A stretch of DNA of 57,963 nucleotides from Clostridiales bacterium (lineage in GTDB: Bacteria; Bacillota; Clostridia; Saccharofermentanales; Saccharofermentanaceae). The position numbers and the translations under genes were made by a program. The stretch is taken from positions 1-57,963 of the forward strand of contig JAFWPB010000001.1 of the NCBI GenBank assembly GCA_017545245.1. The letters are read 5' to 3'. This document shows, piece by piece, positions 1 through 10,120 of the stretch. The notes under the pieces were generated by a model. The model saw only the letters and a program-made list of their open reading frames with translations, made no database searches and was not told the origin of the DNA. Every line of letters begins with the position of its first letter. Within the stretch, counting starts at the first letter, position 1.

Positions 1-9
1 AGCAAGGTG

Positions 10-108
10 AATAGTGGGACCATTCTGGCATTACTGCTCGATCTAGTCCCACTCGATGGGCTAAATGGTGGGACTATCTATTCCTTTCGTGCCCATCTAG
101 TCCCACCC
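10..108. repeat. Inverted-repeat array, 54-bp period (array 1, cut by window edge)
   Basis: Two copies of a palindromic unit are visible. Left half-sites begin AATAGTGGGACCAT at 10 and AATGGTGGGACTAT at 64; right half-sites read ATCTAGTCCCAC at 41 and 95. Both left and right sites repeat at exactly 54 bp. Inside each unit the 17 bases between the arms are not conserved. The array lies just beyond the 3' end of the minus-strand lipoprotein gene and probably continues to the left of the window. Its geometry matches the 53-bp array at 17841-18141, although the core sequence differs. Confidence 0.8.
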
Positions 109-219
109 ATCCTCGGAAAGAACTTCTTTTTTGAGATAGCCCCATGTGACTGTTGCTGGTATGACTGTTGTTACAGAAAATGTACCCGAAGGCACACTCC
201 CGTTGCTTTTCGCAAGGAA

Positions 220-2658
220 TCAGCGTTCCTGTACAATGTTTTTGGCACGGTTTTCGATGAGTTTGGCTGTTTCTTCGGCAGAGCGCTGACCGCTAAAGAA
301 AGCGCCGACTTCGTCTACGATGACATTGCTGAGTGCTTCATCATAGGTGTACATGGCGTTTACTCTTCGGATCAATTTTTCCAGTTCCGGAATGCAATCT
401 TTCGAGATCTCCCAATATTGATACTCGTTAGGCTCGCGTGCCGTGCCCATTTGTCGTCTTTCTGCGAGATATTTGAAATTATTCTCCTCGATGCAGGCGT
501 CACTTGTTCCTAAGAAGGCAGAAGTCATGACTGTCAGATCACCGCCTTCGCCGAGCTTGCGCTGGGCTTCTTCGCCCAGGAAGAATTTGATGATGTCCCA
601 GGCTTCCTCTTTGTATTCGGAAGAAGCAGTGATGCCCATGGAGAAACTCGGTTTCATCGGAAGGACGTCTCCTGATTTGGATGGATAGCCAAGGAATTCT
701 GTTTTCCCAGGGATCAGCGAGTGAACTTGCGAGTATCTTGCAATATTGAAGACAGAGCAGTTCAATGTGGCCAAGATGCCGGATTCGAATTTTGACTCCG
801 GAGAGATGACTGTTGGATCATCGCTGTAGTCGTAAATCACACTATTTTCGCTGATCATGAACGTAGACAACGTGTCAGCCAGTTCTGCTGTGACGCCATA
901 GCGGGAAGAAAAATCAAGCATAGAGTAAAAAGTATCGTTCTGGAAATCGACTTTCTTATCTTTATAGTTGATGAAAGAGGTGAGGTCAGTACTCATGATG
1001 TTGGAAAGCAACGTCTCATATTGTAAGTTTTGAAAAAGAGAAACATCTGACGGGAGAGAAGCGGAAAGTTTCGAAACTCCGTCGAATGACCAGTCTGTTC
1101 CTTCGGGAATGTAATCTGTATTGACGGCCAGTCCGGAAATAGAAAAGGTGAGTGGGATGTTATACAGCTTTCCTTCGACCTCTCCCGCACGGAAAATGTT
1201 ATCAAAGTAAAGGCTTCTGTCTATGCCGCTGGCTCCGTCGATATATGGGTTGAGATCCACCATGACCGCATCGTTGCAGAAATGATTGTACGTGGCGAAA
1301 TTGACAAGTATGTCCGGCCCTTCATGGGAAAGAATATCCAAATAAATAAGGTTTTCCAGATCGTCTGATTTGGTGACAGCCCCAAGTTTTGTATCGAGTA
1401 CAATCTCGAGCCGGGAATTATAATCGACCAGATCGATCTTGGCAGGGTGGGTGTGATCGGAGTTATACATGCAGACATAATCAGCGAGTTCTTCGGAGAT
1501 TCCGAAGCATCCGATGCGGATGACTTTCTGTCCCGCATGAGGATTCGCCGTTGCTTTTTTCAGCTTGGCCATATAAATGTGACCTCTGAAAGAGGAGGCA
1601 ACACCGATGTATTCGTTCTCACTTCGGCAGACCCAGTGGTCAAATCTGATCGAACGATTCAGATCTGTGTCATTCCAGAGAAGTACTTGTGATTTCTCGT
1701 CAGAGGCAGGGTCGTATTTAAACAGTCCGTCAGAATAGAAGCCGGTGTAGTAATACATACCATCTTTACCACGCAACGCGTTTTCGATGGAGGTGATATC
1801 AAGATTCTTACAGATACCATCCTCCTTCAAAGATAAATTCTCCAAGTCCAGCTCGTAACGGACCGGATCGGAAAGTGAGAAAGTCACATAATCGTATCCA
1901 ACGGAATACAGATACGTTTTTCCATTTGCCTGAAAGCAATTGTAGTTGAGGTATTTTCCGGTTTCGTTGAATTTGATATCACCACGATATTTTCCGTCCG
2001 GACCGAAAACAGAGATCTGGTTGGATTCCGTGGAAAACAGTAAAAGTGTTCCATCTTCGAGCAGGCTGCATTCTAAGAATTTTTCCGGATCAACGTCGGC
2101 GGGAAAAGAAAGCTCGGTGGTTTCACTGGAAGAGCCATCCGGGGCTTCACGGATGATCGACATTTCATAAGCTTGCTTCTGCCATACCCAATCGCTTTTG
2201 ACACGGACGAGTCTGCCGTCTGCATCTGCCATGAGTTCGAAAGGACTTCCAGAATCATTCTTCTTGGAGATGAAGTTCCCGTCCAGATCAAAAAACGCAA
2301 GTCCACGTTCTTCATATGGAGTTGGATCAGCGGAGTAAATGCCGGTAGGGGAAACAAAGCCCTCCGGAAGAAGATAGTCTATGTAGTAAGAGGCAACGAT
2401 ATAATCACCACATATACTGACGCTGCTGACTCCTTTATATGCTACCGTCTTCGACTCGTCAGTCGGAATCGTAAGTTCAGTCAATCCGCCTTCGTAATAC
2501 GGTTCGTCCGCCGGAATCTCCCGCCGAAAAGGCGCCGATCCGCTATTTCCATTTCCTGAATCTGTCTTCGACCTGGCCCTGCAGCCACACGCCGATACAA
2601 TAAAACACAAAATAAGACACGCAGAGATCAATCTGCGCAAAAAACGCTTCCCATCCAT
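220..2658 (-). CDS. Large solute-binding lipoprotein (family 1 ABC-type extracellular binding domain)
   Basis: Predicted 812-residue lipoprotein. The start is placed at the ATG ending at 2658, which has GGAG about 7 bases upstream; an ATG 21 bases earlier lacks a good ribosome site. The N-terminus has basic residues, a hydrophobic stretch and a lipobox (VSACGC), so it should be anchored outside the membrane. Residues of about 40-380 look like a repetitive beta-rich region. From about 390 onward the chain resembles a family 1 extracellular solute-binding protein, with phrases such as GPDILVNFATYN and GKLYNIPLTFSISGLAVNTD. No permease or ATPase gene is adjacent, so the ligand is unknown; a sugar or oligosaccharide is typical of the family. 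The gene is monocistronic and faces array 1 downstream. Confidence 0.8.
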   Translation of the reverse strand: MDGKRFLRRLISACLILCFIVSACGCRARSKTDSGNGNSGSAPFRREIPADEPYYEGGLTELTIPTDESKTVAYKGVSSVSICGDYIVASYYIDYLLPEGFVSPTGIYSADPTPYEERGLAFFDLDGNFISKKNDSGSPFELMADADGRLVRVKSDWVWQKQAYEMSIIREAPDGSSSETTELSFPADVDPEKFLECSLLEDGTLLLFSTESNQISVFGPDGKYRGDIKFNETGKYLNYNCFQANGKTYLYSVGYDYVTFSLSDPVRYELDLENLSLKEDGICKNLDITSIENALRGKDGMYYYTGFYSDGLFKYDPASDEKSQVLLWNDTDLNRSIRFDHWVCRSENEYIGVASSFRGHIYMAKLKKATANPHAGQKVIRIGCFGISEELADYVCMYNSDHTHPAKIDLVDYNSRLEIVLDTKLGAVTKSDDLENLIYLDILSHEGPDILVNFATYNHFCNDAVMVDLNPYIDGASGIDRSLYFDNIFRAGEVEGKLYNIPLTFSISGLAVNTDYIPEGTDWSFDGVSKLSASLPSDVSLFQNLQYETLLSNIMSTDLTSFINYKDKKVDFQNDTFYSMLDFSSRYGVTAELADTLSTFMISENSVIYDYSDDPTVISPESKFESGILATLNCSVFNIARYSQVHSLIPGKTEFLGYPSKSGDVLPMKPSFSMGITASSEYKEEAWDIIKFFLGEEAQRKLGEGGDLTVMTSAFLGTSDACIEENNFKYLAERRQMGTAREPNEYQYWEISKDCIPELEKLIRRVNAMYTYDEALSNVIVDEVGAFFSGQRSAEETAKLIENRAKNIVQER

Positions 2659-2780
2659 ATCTATTCTCCAAACGATCATGCCAACCTAATATCGCAAGAG
2701 TATTTTATCATGACGCAAGCAGGTAAAAATGACAACCCATTCACACAGCGACACTAATACTTGGATCGCGAATATATAAA

Positions 2781-2860
2781 AAAGCAAAAATGAAATCCCG
2801 CCACGGCGAGTTTTTTCGCAAAGCGAAAAACTGTCTGAGCCGTAGCGGGATTTTCTTTTT
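2781..2860 (-). terminator. Intrinsic terminator after gdhA
   Basis: A long inverted repeat pairs AAATCCCGCCACGGC (left) with GCCGTAGCGGGATTTT (right), with a nested hairpin of the TTTTTCGC/GCGAAAAA type in the loop. Read on the minus strand it lies just past the gdhA stop codon and is followed by T-rich sequence. T-rich sequence on both sides suggests it may work in both directions. Confidence 0.75.
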
Positions 2861-2887
2861 GCTTTATCTTAAATCGCGAACCGAGTA

Positions 2888-4237
<1,350 letters not shown>

Positions 4238-4348
4238 TTAATTCCTCCATAAATATAATCTGAAATCTTTTGCCCGAATCCCTGTTCTGCTCGTCGTTTT
4301 TCCTTCAGAAAAAGCGGCGGCCTTCGGTTTTCAGGCTCAACAGTTGTC

Positions 4349-4376
4349 ATTATACAACCACATTTCTGATTTGCAA
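4349..4376 (-). promoter_or_regulatory. gdhA promoter
   Basis: On the minus strand, TTGCAA (4371-4376) and TATAAT (4349-4354) are separated by 16 bp. Transcription would begin near 4342 and give a leader of about 105 nt with a small GC-rich hairpin around 4300-4335. Confidence 0.7.
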
Positions 4377-4676
4377 ATAGGAAAACCGGAATTTTTGCAA
4401 GAAGATAAAAAAACGTTGCAAAAAATGAAGGATTTTGCAAGACGGACTTTTGCGGCCGGATAATGCTGTAAAGCTAATAGATATCAGGGTGACAATGGTT
4501 TTTGCTTTTGGGAAAGAAAAAAGAATAATGAAATTTCGAGAATGAAATGTTGCAAAAACAAGTTCTTTTTGAGCATAGAAAAAACGAATGGGGAAATTCC
4601 TAAAAACCGGTAACGTTTCCGGAAATGAGTTGTTTCATATATGAAAGACAAAGCTAAGTATAGTGAGGAAATGGCT
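4377..4676 (+). other. Intergenic region upstream of the first paralogue
   Basis: This stretch carries no gene. At 4559-4580 it has an element (CAAGTTCTTTTTGAGCATAG and onward) that recurs upstream of the membrane-protein gene at 13287. At 4607-4643 it has a segment starting CCGGTAACGTTTCC that recurs at 7446-7482. The second segment contains an ATGA...TCAT inverted repeat and could be a regulator site. No clean -35/-10 pair was found. Confidence 0.4.
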
Positions 4677-5684
4677 ATGGTTATGGAGCAGAAGGTTGCA
4701 TATTCAAGTTGGAAGAGCAAGAGCATTTTCATCGCCTTTCTGGTGCTCGTGTGTGCTGTGGCGGTCTTTATTATGTATAAAAAAGAGTATAAAGAACTGA
4801 ATATTGTCCGCATCTCCGGCTTGGCCAATGTAAAGCCTTCGGAGGATGTCCTCTCGCAGTTTACAGCCCGGTTTGCTCTTTTTGACGGAGAGAAAGCGCA
4901 GATGTGGACTTCTCCGGATACCATAGAGGGAAAGGCAAAGGCCAAAGAACTTTACGAACTGGTATATAACACGCGTGGTGAAAAAGTGTCGAACTGGACG
5001 GAAGAAAAGCTCACATATCCGATCTATTCGATTTCTTTCTGTTCGACGGAAAGAGGAGAGAACAGCTACTTTTCCAGCATGATCTGGTCGAACGGATATA
5101 TAATCACCAATCATGGTGCAAATGTATATAAATATAAGGACATTTTCGAACCTTTCCGGCAAGTGGGAGAGACACTTTTTCCTTATGAGGAGATCGATCC
5201 GGTTACAGGAGATGGCATGCTCAGTGTGCTCGCGCGGATCAAGGATCATTGGAATACCGGATTTCTTCAAGAATCTTTTTTGAAAGGGAGCAGCCAGCCG
5301 GACCTTCGCTTCACACTGGATAGCTGTGATGTGGATAGTAAGAAATACGCAAGTTATATCTTTTATGAAAAAATGGTAACGCTTACTCTTGAGAACACAG
5401 GCATCGCGCCAATCTATTATGGTGCATCGACAGTGCATATTGAGATACAGATTGACGGAAGATGGTACGATGCTCCACTTGAGCCCATCATGGGAGATAA
5501 GCCTTCTTACGATAATCTGGTCGAGACGATAAATCCAGGAGAAAAAACGGAACTGTACTACTCTGTTTCCCGGTATGAATTTCTTCCGGAAGATCTCCTG
5601 GCCCGTGCCGTATTCAGCTACAATGATGAAAACGGAATGCGGCAATATGTAACCAGCGAGTTCCTGACCAAAGCCTTCGACTAA
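4677..5684 (+). CDS. Membrane-anchored protein, paralogue 1 of a three-gene tandem family
   Basis: About 335 residues, unknown function. One N-terminal transmembrane helix (IFIAFLVLVCAVAVFIMY) is followed by an exported domain. The signature of the local family is W..EKLTYPIYS then W-S-N-G-Y-I-I-T in the middle. The last 110 residues (MVTLTLENTGIAPIYYGAST then IDGRWYDAP) look like a bacterial Ig-like beta-sandwich. Upstream ATGs at 4641 and 4671 exist, but GTGAGG at 4663-4668 is best placed for 4677. The gene is followed by two relatives in the same direction. A cell-surface role is inferred; no enzyme motif is visible. Confidence 0.7.
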   Translation: MVMEQKVAYSSWKSKSIFIAFLVLVCAVAVFIMYKKEYKELNIVRISGLANVKPSEDVLSQFTARFALFDGEKAQMWTSPDTIEGKAKAKELYELVYNTRGEKVSNWTEEKLTYPIYSISFCSTERGENSYFSSMIWSNGYIITNHGANVYKYKDIFEPFRQVGETLFPYEEIDPVTGDGMLSVLARIKDHWNTGFLQESFLKGSSQPDLRFTLDSCDVDSKKYASYIFYEKMVTLTLENTGIAPIYYGASTVHIEIQIDGRWYDAPLEPIMGDKPSYDNLVETINPGEKTELYYSVSRYEFLPEDLLARAVFSYNDENGMRQYVTSEFLTKAFD

Positions 5685-5726
5685 CATTAGACAACCTCCC
5701 GAAGAAAAGAAGAAAGGGTGAGAAGT

Positions 5727-6368
5727 ATGGCCAAGAGTGACAAAAAAGTGAATTATGAGAAGCGTGTAAAAATCGCGTTTATTTCTTTCGTGGCAATCGT
5801 TACTTCAGTGATCCTGGTTGGTATTGGCCTTTATGTGCACTATATGAAAACTACGACTTATATCTGGGAACTTCTGAATGTTGGTCCGTCCGGAGGCGAT
5901 CAGGTCATCGAGGACACCGATGGCAGGCTTGCCTATGTTTTGTCTTCCTCGGGCGAACCGGCAGAAAGTTACTTCAAGTTTTCGGCCCAGTTTGCATGCT
6001 TCGAAGGAGAGAAGGGAAAGATGTGGACTTCCACAAATAGCAAGGAGCATAGTGAAAAAGCACTGGAGCTGTATCGTTCTTTAGTTAAGGTCCGTGGTAA
6101 AGAAGTGATGGACTGGTCAAAGGATAAGATCACTTATCCTATTTATTCCGTAAAGTTTACTCTGCGTGAGGCAAGCGTTTCGAAATCTTTCTGTGGCGTA
6201 TGGAGCAACGGGTACCTGATCACCAGCGTGGGAAAGGTCTATAAATGCAAATGCAATTTTTCCGGGTTTGAGAAAGCAGGAGACACGGTGTTTCCGTATT
6301 CTGAGGTGGATCTGGACGGAGACCACTGGATGCTCTGGCCATTGACACAGTTTGATTTGTGTTTCTGA
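5727..6368 (+). CDS. Truncated membrane-anchored paralogue 2
   Basis: About 213 residues, clearly related to the genes on both sides. It shares the N-terminal membrane helix (FISFVAIVTSVILVGIGLYV), the KITYPIYS motif and the WSNGYLITS motif. It stops right after the point where paralogue 1 continues into its C-terminal Ig-like domain, and only 80 bases separate it from the next gene, so the domain is deleted rather than frameshifted. The ATG at 5727 has AAAGGGTG in a good position; a GTG nine bases upstream is possible. It may be a decaying duplicate or a short functional variant. Confidence 0.6.
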   Translation: MAKSDKKVNYEKRVKIAFISFVAIVTSVILVGIGLYVHYMKTTTYIWELLNVGPSGGDQVIEDTDGRLAYVLSSSGEPAESYFKFSAQFACFEGEKGKMWTSTNSKEHSEKALELYRSLVKVRGKEVMDWSKDKITYPIYSVKFTLREASVSKSFCGVWSNGYLITSVGKVYKCKCNFSGFEKAGDTVFPYSEVDLDGDHWMLWPLTQFDLCF

Positions 6369-6448
6369 AAAAACTTATAATTGTTGTAACGTTCTTCCGA
6401 AAATACTGATTAAGAGAGTAAAGAGGCAAATCGAAAGGAAGACAGGTG

Positions 6449-7438
6449 ATGAAAATGAAAACAAATTGCTTGAAAAAAATAATTTCGCTCGGTATGACAA
6501 TGGCTTTGATGGTAGGTTCGTTTGCGCTGAGTGGATGTGCAAAGAAGGCGAAGGCTATGATCAAACCGAATAAGGAAATCGACAGTGTGCTTTCGGATCT
6601 GAAAGCGAAAACAGAGGACAGTAAATATCACTTGCAGGGCGAGGTAAGCAGTTACGATGGAAAGACGATGATGTACATGTCTTTCCACGACGAGATGAAG
6701 ACTTTTGTTTCGGAGCTTTGCAATATGAAATATGAGATCACGGATGATTGGAATCCGACTAAGATCACTTATCCGGTCTATCATTTCTATCTCGAAGCTT
6801 TTGACACAACCATTGAACAAGCGACGACAGAGGAGCAGAAAAACGCGCAGTATACACACTGGTGTGCGTTCTGGTCGAATGGATATCTGGTCACAAGTGA
6901 CGGGGATGCCTGGAAGTGCAAGTTTGATCTGGATGCGGTAACAAAGGACGTAGAACCGCTTCTCGACTTTGGCCCCAATACTGATACGATGTTAGCTTAC
7001 AAGCGTATGAGCGCGCTTTGGAAGGATAGATGGTATAAAGAAAACATGCAAACGCTCGATGAGTATATTACTCGGACGTTCGATGGTGAATCTATGACTG
7101 TCAGTAAAGCAGATGGATGGAATGCAGTGGTAACTTCGAGAAATTACGAAGAAATCACGGTGGAGGTCAAGAACGAGAATGTGCCGGAACTATGCTCCGG
7201 CGAGTACTTTGGCCCTGTTTTCGTAAAGATCGATAACGAATGGTATTGCGTTCCGTCTGACGTGTCGAATAATCCGGATGGAGTTTATCACGATATCGGT
7301 ATAATAGTGCCTCAGGGAGGGACGCAGACGATCACGAATTGGCGTGGCTATCTTCCGAACGGAGAATATGCAGTATTTGTGGATTGTGCGAAAGATACCG
7401 GCGTATTCGAATACGTCCTGGCGGAATTTGTTGTCTGA
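6449..7438 (+). CDS. Lipoprotein, paralogue 3 of the tandem family
   Basis: 329-residue lipoprotein with a lipobox (FALSGC). The core motifs KITYPVYHF and FWSNGYLVT match paralogues 1 and 2, but this member is lipid-anchored instead of helix-anchored. The C-terminus (ITVEVKNENVPELCSGEYFG then IDNEWYCVP) is the same Ig-like domain as in paralogue 1. AAGGAA lies 8 bases before the ATG at 6449. The function is unknown; co-location suggests that the three act at the cell surface, possibly in one process. Confidence 0.7.
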   Translation: MKMKTNCLKKIISLGMTMALMVGSFALSGCAKKAKAMIKPNKEIDSVLSDLKAKTEDSKYHLQGEVSSYDGKTMMYMSFHDEMKTFVSELCNMKYEITDDWNPTKITYPVYHFYLEAFDTTIEQATTEEQKNAQYTHWCAFWSNGYLVTSDGDAWKCKFDLDAVTKDVEPLLDFGPNTDTMLAYKRMSALWKDRWYKENMQTLDEYITRTFDGESMTVSKADGWNAVVTSRNYEEITVEVKNENVPELCSGEYFGPVFVKIDNEWYCVPSDVSNNPDGVYHDIGIIVPQGGTQTITNWRGYLPNGEYAVFVDCAKDTGVFEYVLAEFVV

Positions 7439-7445
7439 AAAATCA

Positions 7446-7506
7446 CCTGTAACATTTCCCGACATGAATTGTTTCATGTATAAAGGGAAGTGAGGGTGTT
7501 GCTATG
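7446..7506 (+). repeat. Orphan copy of the paralogue family's 5' region
   Basis: This segment closely resembles the sequence 5' of paralogue 1: GTAACATTTCCCGACATGAA, then TTGTTTCATGTAT, then a ribosome-site-like GTGAGGG and GCTATG. No matching gene follows; the small frame opened by the ATG at 7504 closes after 26 codons inside the nspC tail. It looks like the remnant of a fourth copy. The following sequence can fold (GGGTGTTGC with GCAACCCC). Confidence 0.55.
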
Positions 7507-7556
7507 AGAACGGAATTCCGTCTTATGCTCTCGCAACCCCTGACTGACAGAAAGAT

Positions 7557-8744
7557 TTACAGACGTTCTTTAAAATCTTCGTAGCCGAAATCTTTGAACA
7601 GTGTGCAGCTTCCGTCGTCATCCAAGACCCAGATCGACGGGAGCGGCATGCCGTTAAAGGTGTTGTTCTTCACCATCGTGTACATGGCCATGTCAGTAAA
7701 ATACAGACGTGATCCGACTTGGAGCGGTGCTTCAAAAGAATAGTCGCCGATGACGTCTCCGGCCAGACAGGTGTTGCCGGCAAGACGATATGTATATGGT
7801 TTTTCTTCCGCTTCGAAGCTATCTTTCAGCGGAGGACGGTACGGCATCTCGAGAACATCCGGCATATGACATGCAGCGGAGACGTCGAGGATCGCGATTT
7901 TGATTCCGTTCTCCACGATGTCCAGAACGGACCCGATGAGATAGCCGGCATCGATCGCCACGGCTTCGCCGGGCTCGAGATAAACAGTTACATTGTACTT
8001 TTCAGAAAGACGATTCACCTCGGAGATCAATCCTTCGCGGTCGTAATCGTCTTTTGTGATGTGGTGTCCGCCACCAAGATTCAGCCACTTGATCTGCGGC
8101 TGCATGAGAAGGTCGCCGAACTTTTCCTCGATGACTTTGATCGTGCGGGACAGAGGGCCGAATCCCTGCTCGCAGTGTGTATGAAAGTGCAGTCCCGAAA
8201 TGCCATCTAGAATCGATTTGTCGAGTGCCAGTGCCTGATCGAGATCTTCTCGAAGAATGCCCAGACGGGATCCCTTCACACATGGATTATAGATGTCTGT
8301 CTCAATCTCGGAATACTCCGGGTTGAAGCGGAGTCCAAAAGAAGGTGCTTGAGCGTTTGTTTCAGCATAAGAAAAGGCACGATCACGATGCACTTTCCAC
8401 TGCGCCAGGGAATTGAAGATGATATGGTCACAGATGGGGAGAAGCTTGTCCATGTCTTCCGTTGTGAAAGCGGGCGCATAGACGTGTGTCTCTTTGCCAA
8501 AAGGCCTGCCCATCTCCTCGTAGCCGAGGCGCGCTTCAAAATAACCGCTGGCTGTTGTGCCGGAGATATACTTGGCTAACTCCGGATAAACCGAATAGGA
8601 AGAGAACGCCTTCTGCGCAAGAAGAATATGCGCACCCGAACGCTCCGCCACATCGCGAAGACGTTCACCGTTACGGCGAAGAGCCGGCAGATCGATGACG
8701 TATGCCGGTGTTGGCACCTGATCTAAAGGAAGACGTTTCTCCAC
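7557..8744 (-). CDS. nspC: Carboxynorspermidine/carboxyspermidine decarboxylase
   Basis: 395-residue PLP enzyme of the fold-III (alanine racemase-like) decarboxylase family. It removes CO2 from carboxyspermidine or carboxynorspermidine to give the polyamine. Visible motifs are the PLP lysine region (LLAQKAFSSYSVYPELAKY), GLHFHTHCEQG, the glycine loop NLGGGHHIT, and YLEPGEAVAIDAGYL near the C-terminal half. The start is GTG, with AGAGGTGA 4-5 bases upstream. The partner synthase is encoded at 14523-15725 on the same strand but is separated by unrelated genes. Which polyamine is made in vivo cannot be read from the sequence. Confidence 0.9.
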   Translation of the reverse strand: MEKRLPLDQVPTPAYVIDLPALRRNGERLRDVAERSGAHILLAQKAFSSYSVYPELAKYISGTTASGYFEARLGYEEMGRPFGKETHVYAPAFTTEDMDKLLPICDHIIFNSLAQWKVHRDRAFSYAETNAQAPSFGLRFNPEYSEIETDIYNPCVKGSRLGILREDLDQALALDKSILDGISGLHFHTHCEQGFGPLSRTIKVIEEKFGDLLMQPQIKWLNLGGGHHITKDDYDREGLISEVNRLSEKYNVTVYLEPGEAVAIDAGYLIGSVLDIVENGIKIAILDVSAACHMPDVLEMPYRPPLKDSFEAEEKPYTYRLAGNTCLAGDVIGDYSFEAPLQVGSRLYFTDMAMYTMVKNNTFNGMPLPSIWVLDDDGSCTLFKDFGYEDFKERL

Positions 8745-8815
8745 AGTTCACCTCTTAAAACACGCAAATATAATGTGCAAATTGTAGCATGCGGAAAAGA
8801 AGAAGACAATCCGGC

Positions 8816-9976
8816 TTATTTCTTCACGACAATAAGCGGGATCTCCCATTCTTCTTTTGTCAGACCTGCGTGTGCGCCGACCATTTTGTCGGCTTCGATA
8901 TGCGTGTTATAAAGTGATACGTCGGCAATGGAAATCGCAACAAAATCTCCCAGCATATCACGGAAAAGTTTGTGCTCCGTTCCTTTTCCAAAAAGACCTT
9001 TCACAATGACTTCTTCTTTCGTGAGCAGGCAGAATTTGTCTCCGAATGTCTTCTCAAAAAGCACTGGAAATGTTTCTTTGTACTCGCCTTTGATGAAGAG
9101 GTTCAACGTGCGTGGCTCAATGGAAGGCATGCGTACGAAGCACTTGGTGATCTCCGGATAGTCGAGGATGCAGAGACGTTCGTTGTTGATATGACCATGG
9201 TCTGCGGTGATGAACAGCAGCGTATCTTCCGGAAGCGAATCAGCAAAGGCCTGTACTTTTTTCTCCAGTTCACGGATGACTTCTTTCGTTTTTTCACTGT
9301 CGACACCGGTAAGATGCATGGTGGAGTCCGGTTCATTCCAGTAGGCGTAGATATACTTCTTCCCCGGTTTCTGACAGAGTTCGGTAACCCGCGCAAGGAT
9401 CGCATCCAGATCCTGCGGAAAGGGATCCATGAATGGTGAAGAGTAATACGCTTCTCCGCCGGCTTTGTTGATCTTCGTCACAACAGAAGTATACGGACAG
9501 TATGTTCCGGCAACATGGAAATCCGCAGCAGCGTGACGTTCTTCGAGTGGAGGATACTTCTCGCCCGGCTCAGGTGGAAGTGGTTTTTCTTCAATCTGGT
9601 CGATGTTGAGATATACGGTAACATTCTTTTTCAGTTCCGGGAAGAAGCAGTCCCAGCCCAGCCAGCTGTGCTCACAAGGAAAAAGTCCTGAGTCGATGGA
9701 AGTAGTCGCGGCAACTGTCGTTGGCGGAAAGACCGAAGAATAATGTCCCAGAAGATGCGAACGGAAAAAACCATCTGGTTCAAGAAGAAGGCCGATGTCA
9801 TAGATACCCATGCCATCGAGAAGCAGAATTACCACATTGCGTCGGTCTTCAGAGAGTACTTCGTCTGCCATGGAAAGGGTAGGCGCGGTCGGCTTCGCGC
9901 CGAAATGCTTGAGGATCGAGTTAGCCAGATTGACCAGACAATGATCGAAATCAGGAAGTGGTGGTAACTGTATCAT
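8816..9976 (-). CDS. Alkaline-phosphatase-superfamily phosphodiesterase/nucleotide pyrophosphatase
   Basis: 386 residues, no signal peptide, so probably cytoplasmic. It resembles the type I phosphodiesterase/nucleotide pyrophosphatase family. The metal-binding and nucleophile region lies near VVILLLDGMGIYD and FPPTTVAATTSIDSG (Thr nucleophile candidate in PPTTVAA). LFITADHGHIN is the typical C-terminal metal site. The substrate is not evident. A clear GGAGG precedes the ATG. It sits between nspC and the PEP-utilizing enzyme on the same strand, spaced by 71 and 144 bases, so it may be transcribed with them. Confidence 0.8.
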   Translation of the reverse strand: MIQLPPLPDFDHCLVNLANSILKHFGAKPTAPTLSMADEVLSEDRRNVVILLLDGMGIYDIGLLLEPDGFFRSHLLGHYSSVFPPTTVAATTSIDSGLFPCEHSWLGWDCFFPELKKNVTVYLNIDQIEEKPLPPEPGEKYPPLEERHAAADFHVAGTYCPYTSVVTKINKAGGEAYYSSPFMDPFPQDLDAILARVTELCQKPGKKYIYAYWNEPDSTMHLTGVDSEKTKEVIRELEKKVQAFADSLPEDTLLFITADHGHINNERLCILDYPEITKCFVRMPSIEPRTLNLFIKGEYKETFPVLFEKTFGDKFCLLTKEEVIVKGLFGKGTEHKLFRDMLGDFVAISIADVSLYNTHIEADKMVGAHAGLTKEEWEIPLIVVKK

Positions 9977-10120
9977 ATGGACCTCCTTATACGCGGAAAC
10001 TCCGCTTGATTTCCCTCATGATACCATATAGCGGTCCATGGCAGGTGCAACCGGTAGTATACGGAAATCAGAAACGGAGTTCTGGAACACGGATGGAAAA
10101 TGTGATGGTGTCGAAGGAAA

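Noticed and set aside
7..513. 168-codon plus-strand open frame across array 1 and the lipoprotein 3' end
   Set aside because: It runs through the palindromic repeats and the opposite strand of a well-supported gene; composition is not protein-like.
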